Part shown: in pieces, positions 55,335-62,800 of the stretch
How positions within the stretch are numbered: the first letter of the stretch is position 1
Layout: every line of letters starts with the position of its first letter
Assembly (NCBI RefSeq): GCF_033242265.1
Contig: NZ_BTFW01000001.1
Coordinates: 2,687,001-2,751,000, forward strand
DNA: 64,000 nt
Reading direction: 5' to 3'
Source: Novosphingobium sp. IK01
Lineage (GTDB): Bacteria; Pseudomonadota; Alphaproteobacteria; Sphingomonadales; Sphingomonadaceae
The notes under the pieces: generated by a model
What the model was told of the DNA's origin: nothing
The model's database searches: none
Seen by the model: the letters and a program-made list of their open reading frames with translations, nothing else
Program-made: the position numbers and the translations under genes

Positions 55335-56834
55335 GTGCTGGAGTGGTTTGAAAAACAGGCGCCGATTCGCGAAAAGTTCCGTGTCATGACCATGGGCCAT
55401 GCCTTGTGCTTCGCGATTGCCTTGGCCGTGATGGGCGCGGTCGTGCTCGATGTGTTGCCGGTATGGGCCGGGCTGGTCGCTGTCGGATTGACCGGGATCG
55501 TCCATCTGGCCATCGTGATGGCCGGTGGCGAGCGGGTTTGCCGCCCTTATGTTGCCACGGTTTCCCGCATGGAGGCGCTGGCCGCAGGCGACACCACGAG
55601 CCCGATCAGCTTTACCGACTATTCCGATTGCGTGGGCCGGATGAGCCGGGCCATGGGCACCTTCTGCGACAATGCCGAGGCCGTGCAGCGCAACCGCGAG
55701 GTCCAGCAGCTTGTCGTCGACGCGCTGACCAAGGCGCTGGGCAAGCTGGCGGGCAACGACCTGACCGTGCAGATCACCACGGTCTTCCCTGAGGCCTACG
55801 AGCAGCTCCGGCGCGATTTCAACGGCGCGGCCAAGGCGCTGGAAACCGCCGTGGGGGCGATCAACAACAGCAGCAGTTCGGTCCTGACCAGCGCCCAGGA
55901 AATCCAGCGCGCCGCCGACGACCTCTCGCAGCGCAACATCCGCCAGGCCGCCAGCCTTCAGGATGCCAGCTCGGCGATGTCCACCGTCACCGAAGGGGTC
56001 AAGGATACCGCGCGCTCGGCGGGCGAGGCCCAGACTTCGGTGGGCGAGGCGCACCATGAAGCCACCGACGGTGGCGCGGTCGTCACCCGTGCGGTCGAGG
56101 CCATGGCCGCCATCGAACGCTCGGCCAGCGAAATCAACCAGATCATCGGCGTGATCGACGGGATCGCCTTCCAGACCAACCTGCTCGCGCTCAACGCCGG
56201 GGTCGAGGCCGCCCGCGCAGGCGATGCGGGCAAGGGCTTTGCCGTCGTTGCCACCGAAGTGCGCGCGCTCGCCCAGCGCAGCGCCGACGCCGCGCGCGAC
56301 ATCAAGGCCCTGATCACCGCATCGAGCCAGCAGGTCGCCAATGGCGTGGCGCTGGTCGGCGATACCGGGACGGTGCTTTCGCGCATTGCCACCCGCGTCG
56401 GCGAGATCAGCACCCTCGTCGACACGATCGTCTCGAACGCGCGGACCCAGGCCAGCAACCTGCAACACGTCAACGATCTGGTGGCCGAGATCGACCGCTT
56501 CACCCAGCAGAATGCGGCCATGGTCGAGGAGTCGGCAGCGGCCTCGCACGCGCTCACCCATGAAGCGGGCCGCATGTCGAACATCGTGGGCGCCTTCCAC
56601 CTGTCGAGCCGCCACGGCGCCACGGCCACGCGGGCCCCTGTCGCTCCGATGACCACCATGGCCCCGGCTCCGGCCAAGTTGCCCAAGCCGGTATCCAGCG
56701 CGCCTGCGAGCCCGTCGCCTGCGGCGCCGCGCCTGCCCGGACCGCCCCCTGCTGCTGCCGCGCCGCGCCCGCAGACCATCGGCGCCACGGCCCTCAAGGC
56801 TGCCCCCGCGCAGGACGACTGGAGCGAGTTCTGA
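55335..56834 (+). CDS. Methyl-accepting chemotaxis protein inside the phage module
   Basis: 499 aa chemoreceptor. Two adjacent TM helices (residues ~20-40 and ~43-63) leave almost no periplasmic loop, so sensing is likely intramembrane or cytosolic. A HAMP-like region follows (VCRPYVATVSRMEALAAGD), then the coiled-coil signalling domain with the tip IDGIAFQTNLLALNAGVEAA and FAVVATEVRALAQRSADAAR, all key residues intact. A Pro/Ala linker of ~70 residues ends in DDWSEF, which matches the xWxxF shape of CheR/CheB-tethering pentapeptides (NWETF in E. coli). The GTG at 55335 has GGAG 6-7 nt upstream. It is opposite in strand to all phage genes around it and ends at its own terminator, so it is expressed independently. 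It is a candidate cargo (moron) gene. Confidence 0.9.
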   Translation: MLEWFEKQAPIREKFRVMTMGHALCFAIALAVMGAVVLDVLPVWAGLVAVGLTGIVHLAIVMAGGERVCRPYVATVSRMEALAAGDTTSPISFTDYSDCVGRMSRAMGTFCDNAEAVQRNREVQQLVVDALTKALGKLAGNDLTVQITTVFPEAYEQLRRDFNGAAKALETAVGAINNSSSSVLTSAQEIQRAADDLSQRNIRQAASLQDASSAMSTVTEGVKDTARSAGEAQTSVGEAHHEATDGGAVVTRAVEAMAAIERSASEINQIIGVIDGIAFQTNLLALNAGVEAARAGDAGKGFAVVATEVRALAQRSADAARDIKALITASSQQVANGVALVGDTGTVLSRIATRVGEISTLVDTIVSNARTQASNLQHVNDLVAEIDRFTQQNAAMVEESAAASHALTHEAGRMSNIVGAFHLSSRHGATATRAPVAPMTTMAPAPAKLPKPVSSAPASPSPAAPRLPGPPPAAAAPRPQTIGATALKAAPAQDDWSEF

Positions 56835-56877
56835 CCCCGGCCACCGGCCAGAAGCGAACCTGCGTATCGGACACAAG

Positions 56878-56908
56878 AAAGGAAGGGACCGTCAGTCCCT
56901 TCCTTTTT
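56878..56908 (+). terminator. Intrinsic terminator of the chemoreceptor gene
   Basis: AAAGGAAGGGAC (56878-56889) pairs perfectly with GTCCCTTCCTTT (56895-56906) with a 5-nt loop and TTTTT continuing after it. The A-run at the 5' side could also stop the leftward terminase transcript, which would isolate terL from the portal operon. Confidence 0.9.
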
Positions 56909-56944
56909 CGTTTTCAGGTTTCGGAAGGGCGCCGGCCCGCGCGA

Positions 56945-58459
56945 TCAGCCCAGTTCGCCATAGCGCCCCGCGCCATCGTCGTCGCGTGGGGCAGGCTCCA
57001 GCCAGGCGGGGCGCGCGCGCGGACCCACCGCTTCGGCAAACGTACAGGCCAGCGCATCGGCCCAGTCCGGGCTGGGCAAGCCGCGCCGCTTCATGTCGGG
57101 CTTGCGTTCGAGCTGGATGCGGGTGTCGTCGGCGGCAAACGCATATGTCGGCCCGATCAGGTCGTCGCGCAGCCGCTCGTGGTCGGGCAGGGCGGCGCGG
57201 GCCAGCCAGGCGCGCATGCGGGTCCACATTTCGGCGCGCTTGTTGGCGGTCGGCACGCTCACGCCCGGCTCCAGTTCGGCCTCGCGGCCCTTGCCCCCGA
57301 ACCAGACCTCGATCACCGGCACGTCCCCCAGCAACTGGCGCAGCCGGTCGACCACCGCGGCCCCGATATTGCCTGCGTCGACAAAGATCGCGTCGGGCCG
57401 GTGGCGCTGGGCTTCGAGCGCGATGTCGCCTGCCAGGCGCATGGCGTCCGTCTCGCGCCAGGCTTTCCAGGCCCGGCTGCGTGCGTCGCGCCCACAGCGG
57501 ATCGCCAGCACGCTTTCATCATCGCCAAAGCGCGCGCAATCGACCCCGAAGATCACCGGATCGCTGGGCAGGCCGGGCGGCACGTCGCGGGTGCGCGCCG
57601 CCTCGACCAGATCGAGCGGAATGAACTGCATCGACCCGCTCGACGGGAACAGCCCGCGCACGCGCACGCGCACCACGTCGCTGTCCGCGCCATAGGCGGC
57701 AACCAGCTCGTCGAGATAGGCGTGGTTGACCCCCTCGACCGTGCGCGCGTCGATCTGCGCAGTACGCCAGAGCGCGCGGTGCTTGCCAAAGCACGCGCGA
57801 AAGGCCCCGGTGTTCTGGGTGGGGTTGCCAAACGCCAGCCAGATCAGCTCGGTATCGGCATCGGTCAGCGCGCCCAGCGCCACTTCCCAGACGGTATCGG
57901 CAATGCCGCTGGCCTCGTCGAAAATCAGCACGATGCGCTTGCCCTGGTTGTGCAGCCCGGCAAAGGCCTCGGTATTGTGCTCGCTCCAGGTCACGAGGTC
58001 ACAGCGCCAGCCCTGCTCGTGGCCGGGCGCGGTGGCGGTCAACGCGCGGCGGGTCTGGCGAAACCAGTCGGCCGTCAACGCAAGGTTCGCCCACTTGGCG
58101 ATTTCCGGCCCGGTCTTGGTGTCGAGCTGGCTTTCGGTATTGGCGGTCACCAGCACGCGCGTATCGGGGCAGGTGTCGAGCGCCCACTTGACCACCATCG
58201 CCACCAGCGCCGACTTGCCGATCCCGTGGCCCGAGGCCCGCGCCAGCCGCAAGGGGGCATGGCGCGTGGCCGGATCGGCCAGATGGGCGCCGATCTCCTG
58301 CAAGACCGCCCGCTGCCAGGCGCGCGGGCCGTTCATCCCCGCCAGCGCCCCTTCGCCCCACGGATAGGCAAACAGCGCGTGGCCGAGCGGATCGTGGGTA
58401 AAGCCGCCGATGGCATCCGCCAAAGAGGAAGATCGGGCCGCTTGTGGGGTCTTGCTCAT
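56945..58459 (-). CDS. Phage terminase large subunit
   Basis: 504 aa packaging motor. Walker A is ASGHGIGKSALVAMVVKW and Walker B RIVLIFDEASGIADTVW, followed by the coupling motif region WLAFGNPTQNTGAF. The nuclease domain shows FGVDCARFGDDESVL (RNase H-like Asp) and AIFVDAGNIGAAVVDRL, and ends with LPSPDWADALACTF carrying a third Asp. The ATG at 58459 was chosen over a more upstream GTG/ATG that lacks family match. A chemoreceptor gene and two possible terminators separate it from the portal gene. Confidence 0.92.
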   Translation of the reverse strand: MSKTPQAARSSSLADAIGGFTHDPLGHALFAYPWGEGALAGMNGPRAWQRAVLQEIGAHLADPATRHAPLRLARASGHGIGKSALVAMVVKWALDTCPDTRVLVTANTESQLDTKTGPEIAKWANLALTADWFRQTRRALTATAPGHEQGWRCDLVTWSEHNTEAFAGLHNQGKRIVLIFDEASGIADTVWEVALGALTDADTELIWLAFGNPTQNTGAFRACFGKHRALWRTAQIDARTVEGVNHAYLDELVAAYGADSDVVRVRVRGLFPSSGSMQFIPLDLVEAARTRDVPPGLPSDPVIFGVDCARFGDDESVLAIRCGRDARSRAWKAWRETDAMRLAGDIALEAQRHRPDAIFVDAGNIGAAVVDRLRQLLGDVPVIEVWFGGKGREAELEPGVSVPTANKRAEMWTRMRAWLARAALPDHERLRDDLIGPTYAFAADDTRIQLERKPDMKRRGLPSPDWADALACTFAEAVGPRARPAWLEPAPRDDDGAGRYGELG

Positions 58460-58526
58460 GCCGGGTCCTTCATGCGCGCAGGAGAGGGGCGAAGGCAGGC
58501 CGCGCAGCGAAGGGAGGCGCGAGCGA

Positions 58527-58976
58527 TCAACGCCCCTTGAGCACCCTTGCCCGCGCGGCGGCCAGGCGCTCGCTCCAGTCCGGGGCCGGACCGGCAGCGG
58601 CGCCCTCGCCATATTTCCCCGGAGCCCACTTCGAGAGCAGTTTCAATCGCGTCTCCACGCGCAGCCTTGCCCGCGCGACATTGTCGGGGTTCTTGGCCAG
58701 CGTGGTGGAGCCATCGGCTTTTTCCTTTTCGAGGAAATCCTGTGCATCGTCGTCGGCGATTTCCAGCGCCTCTTCGGCAATCGCCTCGAACCCGGCCTCG
58801 CGGGCGAGCGCGAAAGTGCGCGCAAAATCCTTGTCCTCCAGCCGCCAGCGATGGACCAGCGCGGGCGAGACACCGTGGCGGCGGCACAGCTTGCGCAAGG
58901 TGATCCCCTCGGCGAGCCCCCCCAGCAGGGCCTCGACGAGCGCGGGATCGCGCTCGGCCTTGCGGGCCCGCGCCAT
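58527..58976 (-). CDS. Phage terminase small subunit-like protein
   Basis: 149 aa. HTH region EGITLRKLCRRHGVSPALVH with RWRLEDKDFARTFALAREAG, as in DNA-recognition subunits of the phage terminase; then ALEIADDDAQDFLEKEKADG and VARARLRVETRLKLLSKWAP, which is typical of this small-terminase family. The ATG shares one base with the upstream stop (TGATG). The gap to terL is 67 nt. Confidence 0.85.
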   Translation of the reverse strand: MARARKAERDPALVEALLGGLAEGITLRKLCRRHGVSPALVHRWRLEDKDFARTFALAREAGFEAIAEEALEIADDDAQDFLEKEKADGSTTLAKNPDNVARARLRVETRLKLLSKWAPGKYGEGAAAGPAPDWSERLAAARARVLKGR

Positions 58977-59437
58977 CAGGCCTCCCCTCCCTGGGAGCCG
59001 CCCCCTTTGGAGCCACCTTGCGGCTGGGCGCGCTCGCGCGGCTGGCGATAGGGCTTGCGGTCGGTCGGTCGCGACGTGCGTGCGCCTTTGGGAACATGGG
59101 GCCAGTCGGCCTTCATGGCCTCGCTGCGCGCGGTGCGCTCGCCCGTGGCGACGATCTCGACGATGCGATAGCGCTGGAACCGCTCGACCCGGATCAGCCC
59201 CTTGCGTTCGAGCCGCTTCACCATGACCGGCCCCATCGAGCACGAATTGTAGCCACACAGCATCTCGATATCGATGTTGCTGGGGCAGGGCTCGCCGTTG
59301 CGCGCGGCCTCTTCCAGCGCGCGGTAGGTGGTGCGTTCGGTCCAGGTCAGCCCGGCGAGGTTCACGCGGGGCGATACACGGGGGGAGGCAGCGGACGGGG
59401 TTTCAGGGCACGCGGCATCGGATCGCGAATCGGTCAT
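58976..59437 (-). CDS. Winged-helix protein at the head of the phage operon
   Basis: 153 aa. The middle is a winged helix: LTWTERTTYRALEEAARNGE, IDIEMLCGYNSCSMGPVMVK and RLERKGLIRVERFQRYRIVE, followed by a basic, Gly-rich tail. Such proteins may regulate late genes or aid cos/pac recognition; which is unknown. The ATG at 59437 has GGAGA 7-8 nt upstream. It is the first gene of the module and lies behind the repeated AGGAAAAA motifs. Confidence 0.72.
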   Translation of the reverse strand: MTDSRSDAACPETPSAASPRVSPRVNLAGLTWTERTTYRALEEAARNGEPCPSNIDIEMLCGYNSCSMGPVMVKRLERKGLIRVERFQRYRIVEIVATGERTARSEAMKADWPHVPKGARTSRPTDRKPYRQPRERAQPQGGSKGGGSQGGEA

Positions 59438-59521
59438 CGGCAGGTCTCCCAATCTGTCGTGAAGGGCGCCAGCCAGCTCAAGGCGGGGAGCAGGTTCCGG
59501 CTGGCGTTGATCTTTGGATAA

Positions 59522-59602
59522 AGGAAAAATCCTACATTCCAAGCCAAGATGCCGCCGATGTTGCAGCGTTTTTCCTAAATTGCGATTCAAAAAAAGGAAA
59601 AA
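59522..59602. promoter_or_regulatory. Candidate control region of the phage operon with repeated AGGAAAAA motifs
   Basis: AGGAAAAA occurs at 59522-59529 and 59595-59602 on the plus strand and as its complement TTTTTCCT at 59569-59576. The first copy extends to the near-palindrome AGGAAAAATCCT (59522-59533). The region is AT-rich against a GC-rich background and lies between the divergent winged-helix gene and a small orphan gene. A regulator-binding role is inference. Confidence 0.4.
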
Positions 59603-59649
59603 TACCGCATCTGCCAAGGGAAATTCCTGCTCCCATCGCGAGGTTTCCC

Positions 59650-59913
59650 ATGCACGCGCCGGCCTGCTCTGCCTCCGTTTCAGGGCTCTCTTTCGGGGCT
59701 GAATTGCCTCCCGGCTGGGCCTGGTTCCGCGCCGCGCTGCCCGATGGCCGCACCCACTGTTTCGGCTATGACACAGACGCCAGCATGGCCGCGTTGGCCC
59801 GGCGCGCCTGGCAGATCTGGTCGCCTGCGCGCGCAGGGCCGGACGGGTGCTGGCTCACCCCCGGTCTTGTCGTTCACGCGTGTGGATGTGGTGCGGGTTT
59901 CAGGCCATCGTGA
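59650..59913 (+). CDS. Small orphan protein next to the phage module
   Basis: 87 aa, not recognised. It starts HAPACSASVSGLSFGAEL; the centre ALPDGRTHCFGYDTDASMAA is followed by RRAWQIWSPARAGPDGCW and a Cys-rich end VVHACGCGAGF. The ATG at 59650 has GAGG 6 nt upstream and AT-rich DNA before it. Its last 14 nt overlap the end of the convergent DUF4440-like gene. It could be a small phage or host gene; coding status is moderately supported by start and ribosome site only. Confidence 0.45.
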   Translation: MHAPACSASVSGLSFGAELPPGWAWFRAALPDGRTHCFGYDTDASMAALARRAWQIWSPARAGPDGCWLTPGLVVHACGCGAGFRPS

Positions 59914-60316
59914 CGAAGATTTCGGCAATGATGACCCATTGCCCATCGACCTGCCGCCATTTCGCGCAATAGCGCCCCTGCGCCTCGACCGCGCCGCTGG
60001 CCGCCTCGATCCCCTGCCATTCGCCCTGTTCGAGCGCGATGGGTTCCACCCCGGAAACCGCGATGGTGTCGGGCGTGCGGACGTAAATCGTGCGCCGCGC
60101 GGCCGAAAACTCGCGCTTCCACGCCGCCAGTTGCACCTTGCGCCCGGCCAGAACCGCACTGTCGGTTCCCGTCACCAGCACGACATCACGCGCCAGCAAG
60201 GGCCCGATCGCCGCCAGATCCCCCTCGGCCAGCGCCCGATTGAACACGCCCCGCTGCAACCGGACAGCCAGTTCCGCCGCCTGGGCAGCCCCGCCCGAAG
60301 AAGAAAACAAAGTCAT
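59900..60316 (-). CDS. SnoaL/DUF4440-like (NTF2-fold) protein
   Basis: 138 aa. ELAVRLQRGVFNRALAEGDL and AIGPLLARDVVLVTGTDSAV at the N-terminus, and GRYCAKWRQVDGQWVIIAEI near the end, are the usual blocks of DUF4440/SnoaL-like cone-barrel proteins, a fold used by isomerases and many proteins of unknown role. The ATG at 60316 lies 80 bp from the end of tRNA-Gly on the same strand. Confidence 0.78.
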   Translation of the reverse strand: MTLFSSSGGAAQAAELAVRLQRGVFNRALAEGDLAAIGPLLARDVVLVTGTDSAVLAGRKVQLAAWKREFSAARRTIYVRTPDTIAVSGVEPIALEQGEWQGIEAASGAVEAQGRYCAKWRQVDGQWVIIAEIFVTMA

Positions 60317-60392
60317 ACCCCGCGCCCTACCCGCGCAAAGCCCGCACGGACAAGCCCCACGACCAGCCACGTTTCAACGAAAAGGGGGGAGA

Positions 60393-60466
60393 TGGAGCGG
60401 GTGAAGGGAATCGAACCCTCGTATTCAGCTTGGGAAGCTGCTGCTCTACCATTGAGCTACACCCGC
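60393..60466 (-). tRNA. tRNA-Gly (anticodon CCC)
   Basis: In the leftward strand GCGGGTG (60466-60460) pairs with CACCCGC (60403-60397), followed by T and encoded CCA (60395-60393). The D arm is GCTC/GAGC, the anticodon loop TTCCCAA gives CCC, and the T arm reads AGGGTTCGATTCCCT. 71 nt plus CCA. The first anticodon-stem pair is a G-A mismatch, otherwise the cloverleaf is complete. Confidence 0.95.
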
Positions 60467-60503
60467 TCGGGTCGGGGGCGATTGCCACAGGGGGGCGGGG
60501 CGG

Positions 60504-62648
60504 TCAACTGTCTTGTGCGGCCTTTTGTGCGAGGGTGGGCAGGGTCTGCGGGGTGAGCACCTGCGGCAGGGTCTGCGGCTGGGCGGCGCCGGGGGCGTAC
60601 CACAGGTAGAGCGGGACACCGGCTGCGCCTTGCGCGGTCAGGAAGGCGGTGATCGCCGGGTCGGCGCGGGTCCAGTCGCCGGTCAGGACCTGGACATGGG
60701 CCTTGGCAAAGGCGGCGGCTGTCGCATCCGTGTCGATGGCGAGGCGTTCATTGACCTTGCACGAGAGGCACCAGTCGGCGGTAAAATAGAGGAACACCGG
60801 ATGCCCCGAGGCGCGTGCGCGGTCGAGCGCGGCCTGGCTGAAGGGGCGGGCGCCGGGGAGAGCGCCTGCTTCGGCATCGGGGCGATGGGCAAGGTAGGGC
60901 GTCCAGAACAGCGCTGCGGCACACAGGGCCAGCACCAGTGGCGCCAGCCAGCCACGCACGGCATGGCCGCGCGCGCGGCGGCGGCGACCCAGCCACAGCG
61001 CGGCGATCAGGATCAGGCTGAGCGTAACCGCCGATCCGGCCAGACCCCAGCCGCCCTGTCGCCAGGCCAGCCAGACCAGCGCCAGCGCGGTCAGCCCCAT
61101 CGGCACGGCCATGATCTTGCGGAACCGCTCCATCCACGGGCCGGGGCGCGGCAGCAGGCGGCGCAGCGGCGGCACGAAGCCGATCAGCAGGAACGGCAGC
61201 GCCAGCCCGAGCCCGAGCGCGGCAAAGACCGCCAGCCCCGCCACCGGCGGCAGCACCAGCGCCACGCCCATGGCCGCGGCCATGAACGGGCCGGTGCAGG
61301 GCGTGGCCACAAAGGCCGCCAGAAGCCCCGTGCCAAAGGCGCCGCCCAGCGTGCCCACGCTCTTGCCGCTGCGCGCGAGCGAGAGGCCGGGCAGGTCGAA
61401 CAGCCCGGCCAGATTGGCGGTGATCGCCACGGCCAGCAGCATCAGCAGCGCGACGACGCCCGGATTCTGCAACTGGAACGCCCAGCCGACCTGGGTGCCC
61501 CCGGCGCGCAGCGCGAGCAGCGCCGTGCCCAGCGCGATACAGGCCAGGATCACCCCGGCGGCATAGGCCAGCCCCTCGGCGCGGGCATGGCGGCTGTTGC
61601 CACGGGCCAGCGCCATGGCTTTGAGGCTGAGGATCGGGAACACGCAGGGCATCACGTTGAGGATCAGCCCGCCGACCAGCGCGCCGAGCACGGCTAGGGC
61701 CAGCGTGCCCCATGAAAAGGTCACTGTCGCGCCGGTTTCGATCGCGGTGCCGCCCTGAGGCACGGCGCCCGGCGTGGCGACAACAGCCAGTCCGCCTGCG
61801 CCCGGCCCGAGCGACAGTACCCCGCTCAGGCTCTGGGGATGTTCGGCCAGAAGCGGTTGTTTCGGTGCGGCAAGATCGACGATCAGCCAGTCGCCGGTGC
61901 GGCGGAAGGTCTGCGGCGCGGCATAGTCGACCAGCCCCTGACCGCTCACGAAAAAGTGCGGATCGTGCAGGCTGGCGCTGGCCGGGAACGGGATCGCCAG
62001 CGACAGGCCCCTGGGCGTGGCGGCGAAATGGCCGGGCCGGTCGAGCGGGGCGGGCAGGGCCGCGCGCCATCCGGTAAAGCGGGTGTCGGGCGCCTGCCGT
62101 GTGTCGCTCGCGCCGCTTACGCTGATCGTGCCCATCAGCAGGGTTTCTTCGGGCACGCAGATCTGTTCGGTGCAGGCCAGCCAGCGGGCCTTGGCGCTGA
62201 CCGGCAGGCTCGCGCCGGGGCGCGCGTCGGCAGGCACGGTGACCGGCACGAGCACGGCATAGGCCTGCTCGTAGACATGGTTCATCAGCCCTTGCAGCAT
62301 CAGCGTGCGCGGCACCGGGAACTGGAGCGCGCCCGCCCTGGCGCCGGAGGGCAGCGTCCATTCGAGCGAGAGCGGCAGCCCTGCATCGCCCGGATTGCTC
62401 CAATAGCCGTGCCAGCCCGGCTCGGGCTCCATCAGCACGGCCATGGTCACGCTCTGGCCGGGGCGGGCGGGCCCCTCGGCGAGCAGGCTGGCGTGGATGT
62501 GGGTGGGCGCGGCCTGTGCCAGCGGGCCGCCCAGCAGGGCCCCGAGCAGCAGCACGATCCCGGCCATTGCCGCGCGAAGCGGCGGGGTTGCGCGCGCAAG
62601 GGCGCGGGTCGGGAACCAGTGCAAGTGGGGCAAGCCATCCTCGATCAT
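60504..62648 (-). CDS. Thiol:disulfide interchange protein, DsbD/ScsB type
   Basis: 714 aa inner-membrane electron conduit from cytosolic thioredoxin to the periplasm. Signal-like segment (AGIVLLLGALLGGPLAQA), an N-terminal periplasmic domain with WLACTEQICVPEE, a transmembrane domain with the paired cysteines in VMPCVFPILSLKAM and ATPCTGPFMAAAMG, and a C-terminal thioredoxin-like domain with FTADWCLSCKVNER (CxxC). The large N-terminal domain is more like ScsB than E. coli DsbD. The ATG at 62648 was selected; ATG 62666 is possible. It is leftward and divergent from the monooxygenase gene. Confidence 0.88.
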   Translation of the reverse strand: MIEDGLPHLHWFPTRALARATPPLRAAMAGIVLLLGALLGGPLAQAAPTHIHASLLAEGPARPGQSVTMAVLMEPEPGWHGYWSNPGDAGLPLSLEWTLPSGARAGALQFPVPRTLMLQGLMNHVYEQAYAVLVPVTVPADARPGASLPVSAKARWLACTEQICVPEETLLMGTISVSGASDTRQAPDTRFTGWRAALPAPLDRPGHFAATPRGLSLAIPFPASASLHDPHFFVSGQGLVDYAAPQTFRRTGDWLIVDLAAPKQPLLAEHPQSLSGVLSLGPGAGGLAVVATPGAVPQGGTAIETGATVTFSWGTLALAVLGALVGGLILNVMPCVFPILSLKAMALARGNSRHARAEGLAYAAGVILACIALGTALLALRAGGTQVGWAFQLQNPGVVALLMLLAVAITANLAGLFDLPGLSLARSGKSVGTLGGAFGTGLLAAFVATPCTGPFMAAAMGVALVLPPVAGLAVFAALGLGLALPFLLIGFVPPLRRLLPRPGPWMERFRKIMAVPMGLTALALVWLAWRQGGWGLAGSAVTLSLILIAALWLGRRRRARGHAVRGWLAPLVLALCAAALFWTPYLAHRPDAEAGALPGARPFSQAALDRARASGHPVFLYFTADWCLSCKVNERLAIDTDATAAAFAKAHVQVLTGDWTRADPAITAFLTAQGAAGVPLYLWYAPGAAQPQTLPQVLTPQTLPTLAQKAAQDS

Positions 62649-62800
62649 GCTGCGCAAGGCCGCCATCGGCCTGATGGGAGAAGATGTAGGCAAGCTGATG
62701 GTCCCCGTCCAGATTGGGGGGGAATTGTCTGGGGGCTTGCGGGCTGGGCCGGGGGAGGGCATGGCCGGATGGGCGCGCGCGCACGGGTTGGAGTGAAGTG

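Larger units (their letters stand above)
42628..59437 (-). mobile_element. Podovirus-type prophage morphogenesis module (BPP-1/T7-like), no integrase seen
   Basis: Continuous leftward block from a winged-helix protein and terminase to tailspike and holin-like genes, with most junctions as ATGA, GTGA or TGATG overlaps. Head genes resemble the Bordetella phage BPP-1 set (Bbp19, capsid, Bbp16), and tail genes resemble T7 gp11, gp12, gp13 and gp14. No integrase, repressor, DNA polymerase, RNA polymerase or endolysin was recognised within the window, and no duplicated att-like sequence was found at the two flanks by eye. No structural gene shows a stop or frameshift, apart from the split gp12-like gene. 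The only inserted gene is a chemoreceptor on the opposite strand (55335-56834). Confidence 0.85.

Noticed and set aside
60393..60466. tRNA-Gly as integration site of the phage module
   Set aside because: About 1 kb with other genes lies between tRNA and module, the tRNA is intact, and no partial tRNA copy was seen on the far side.
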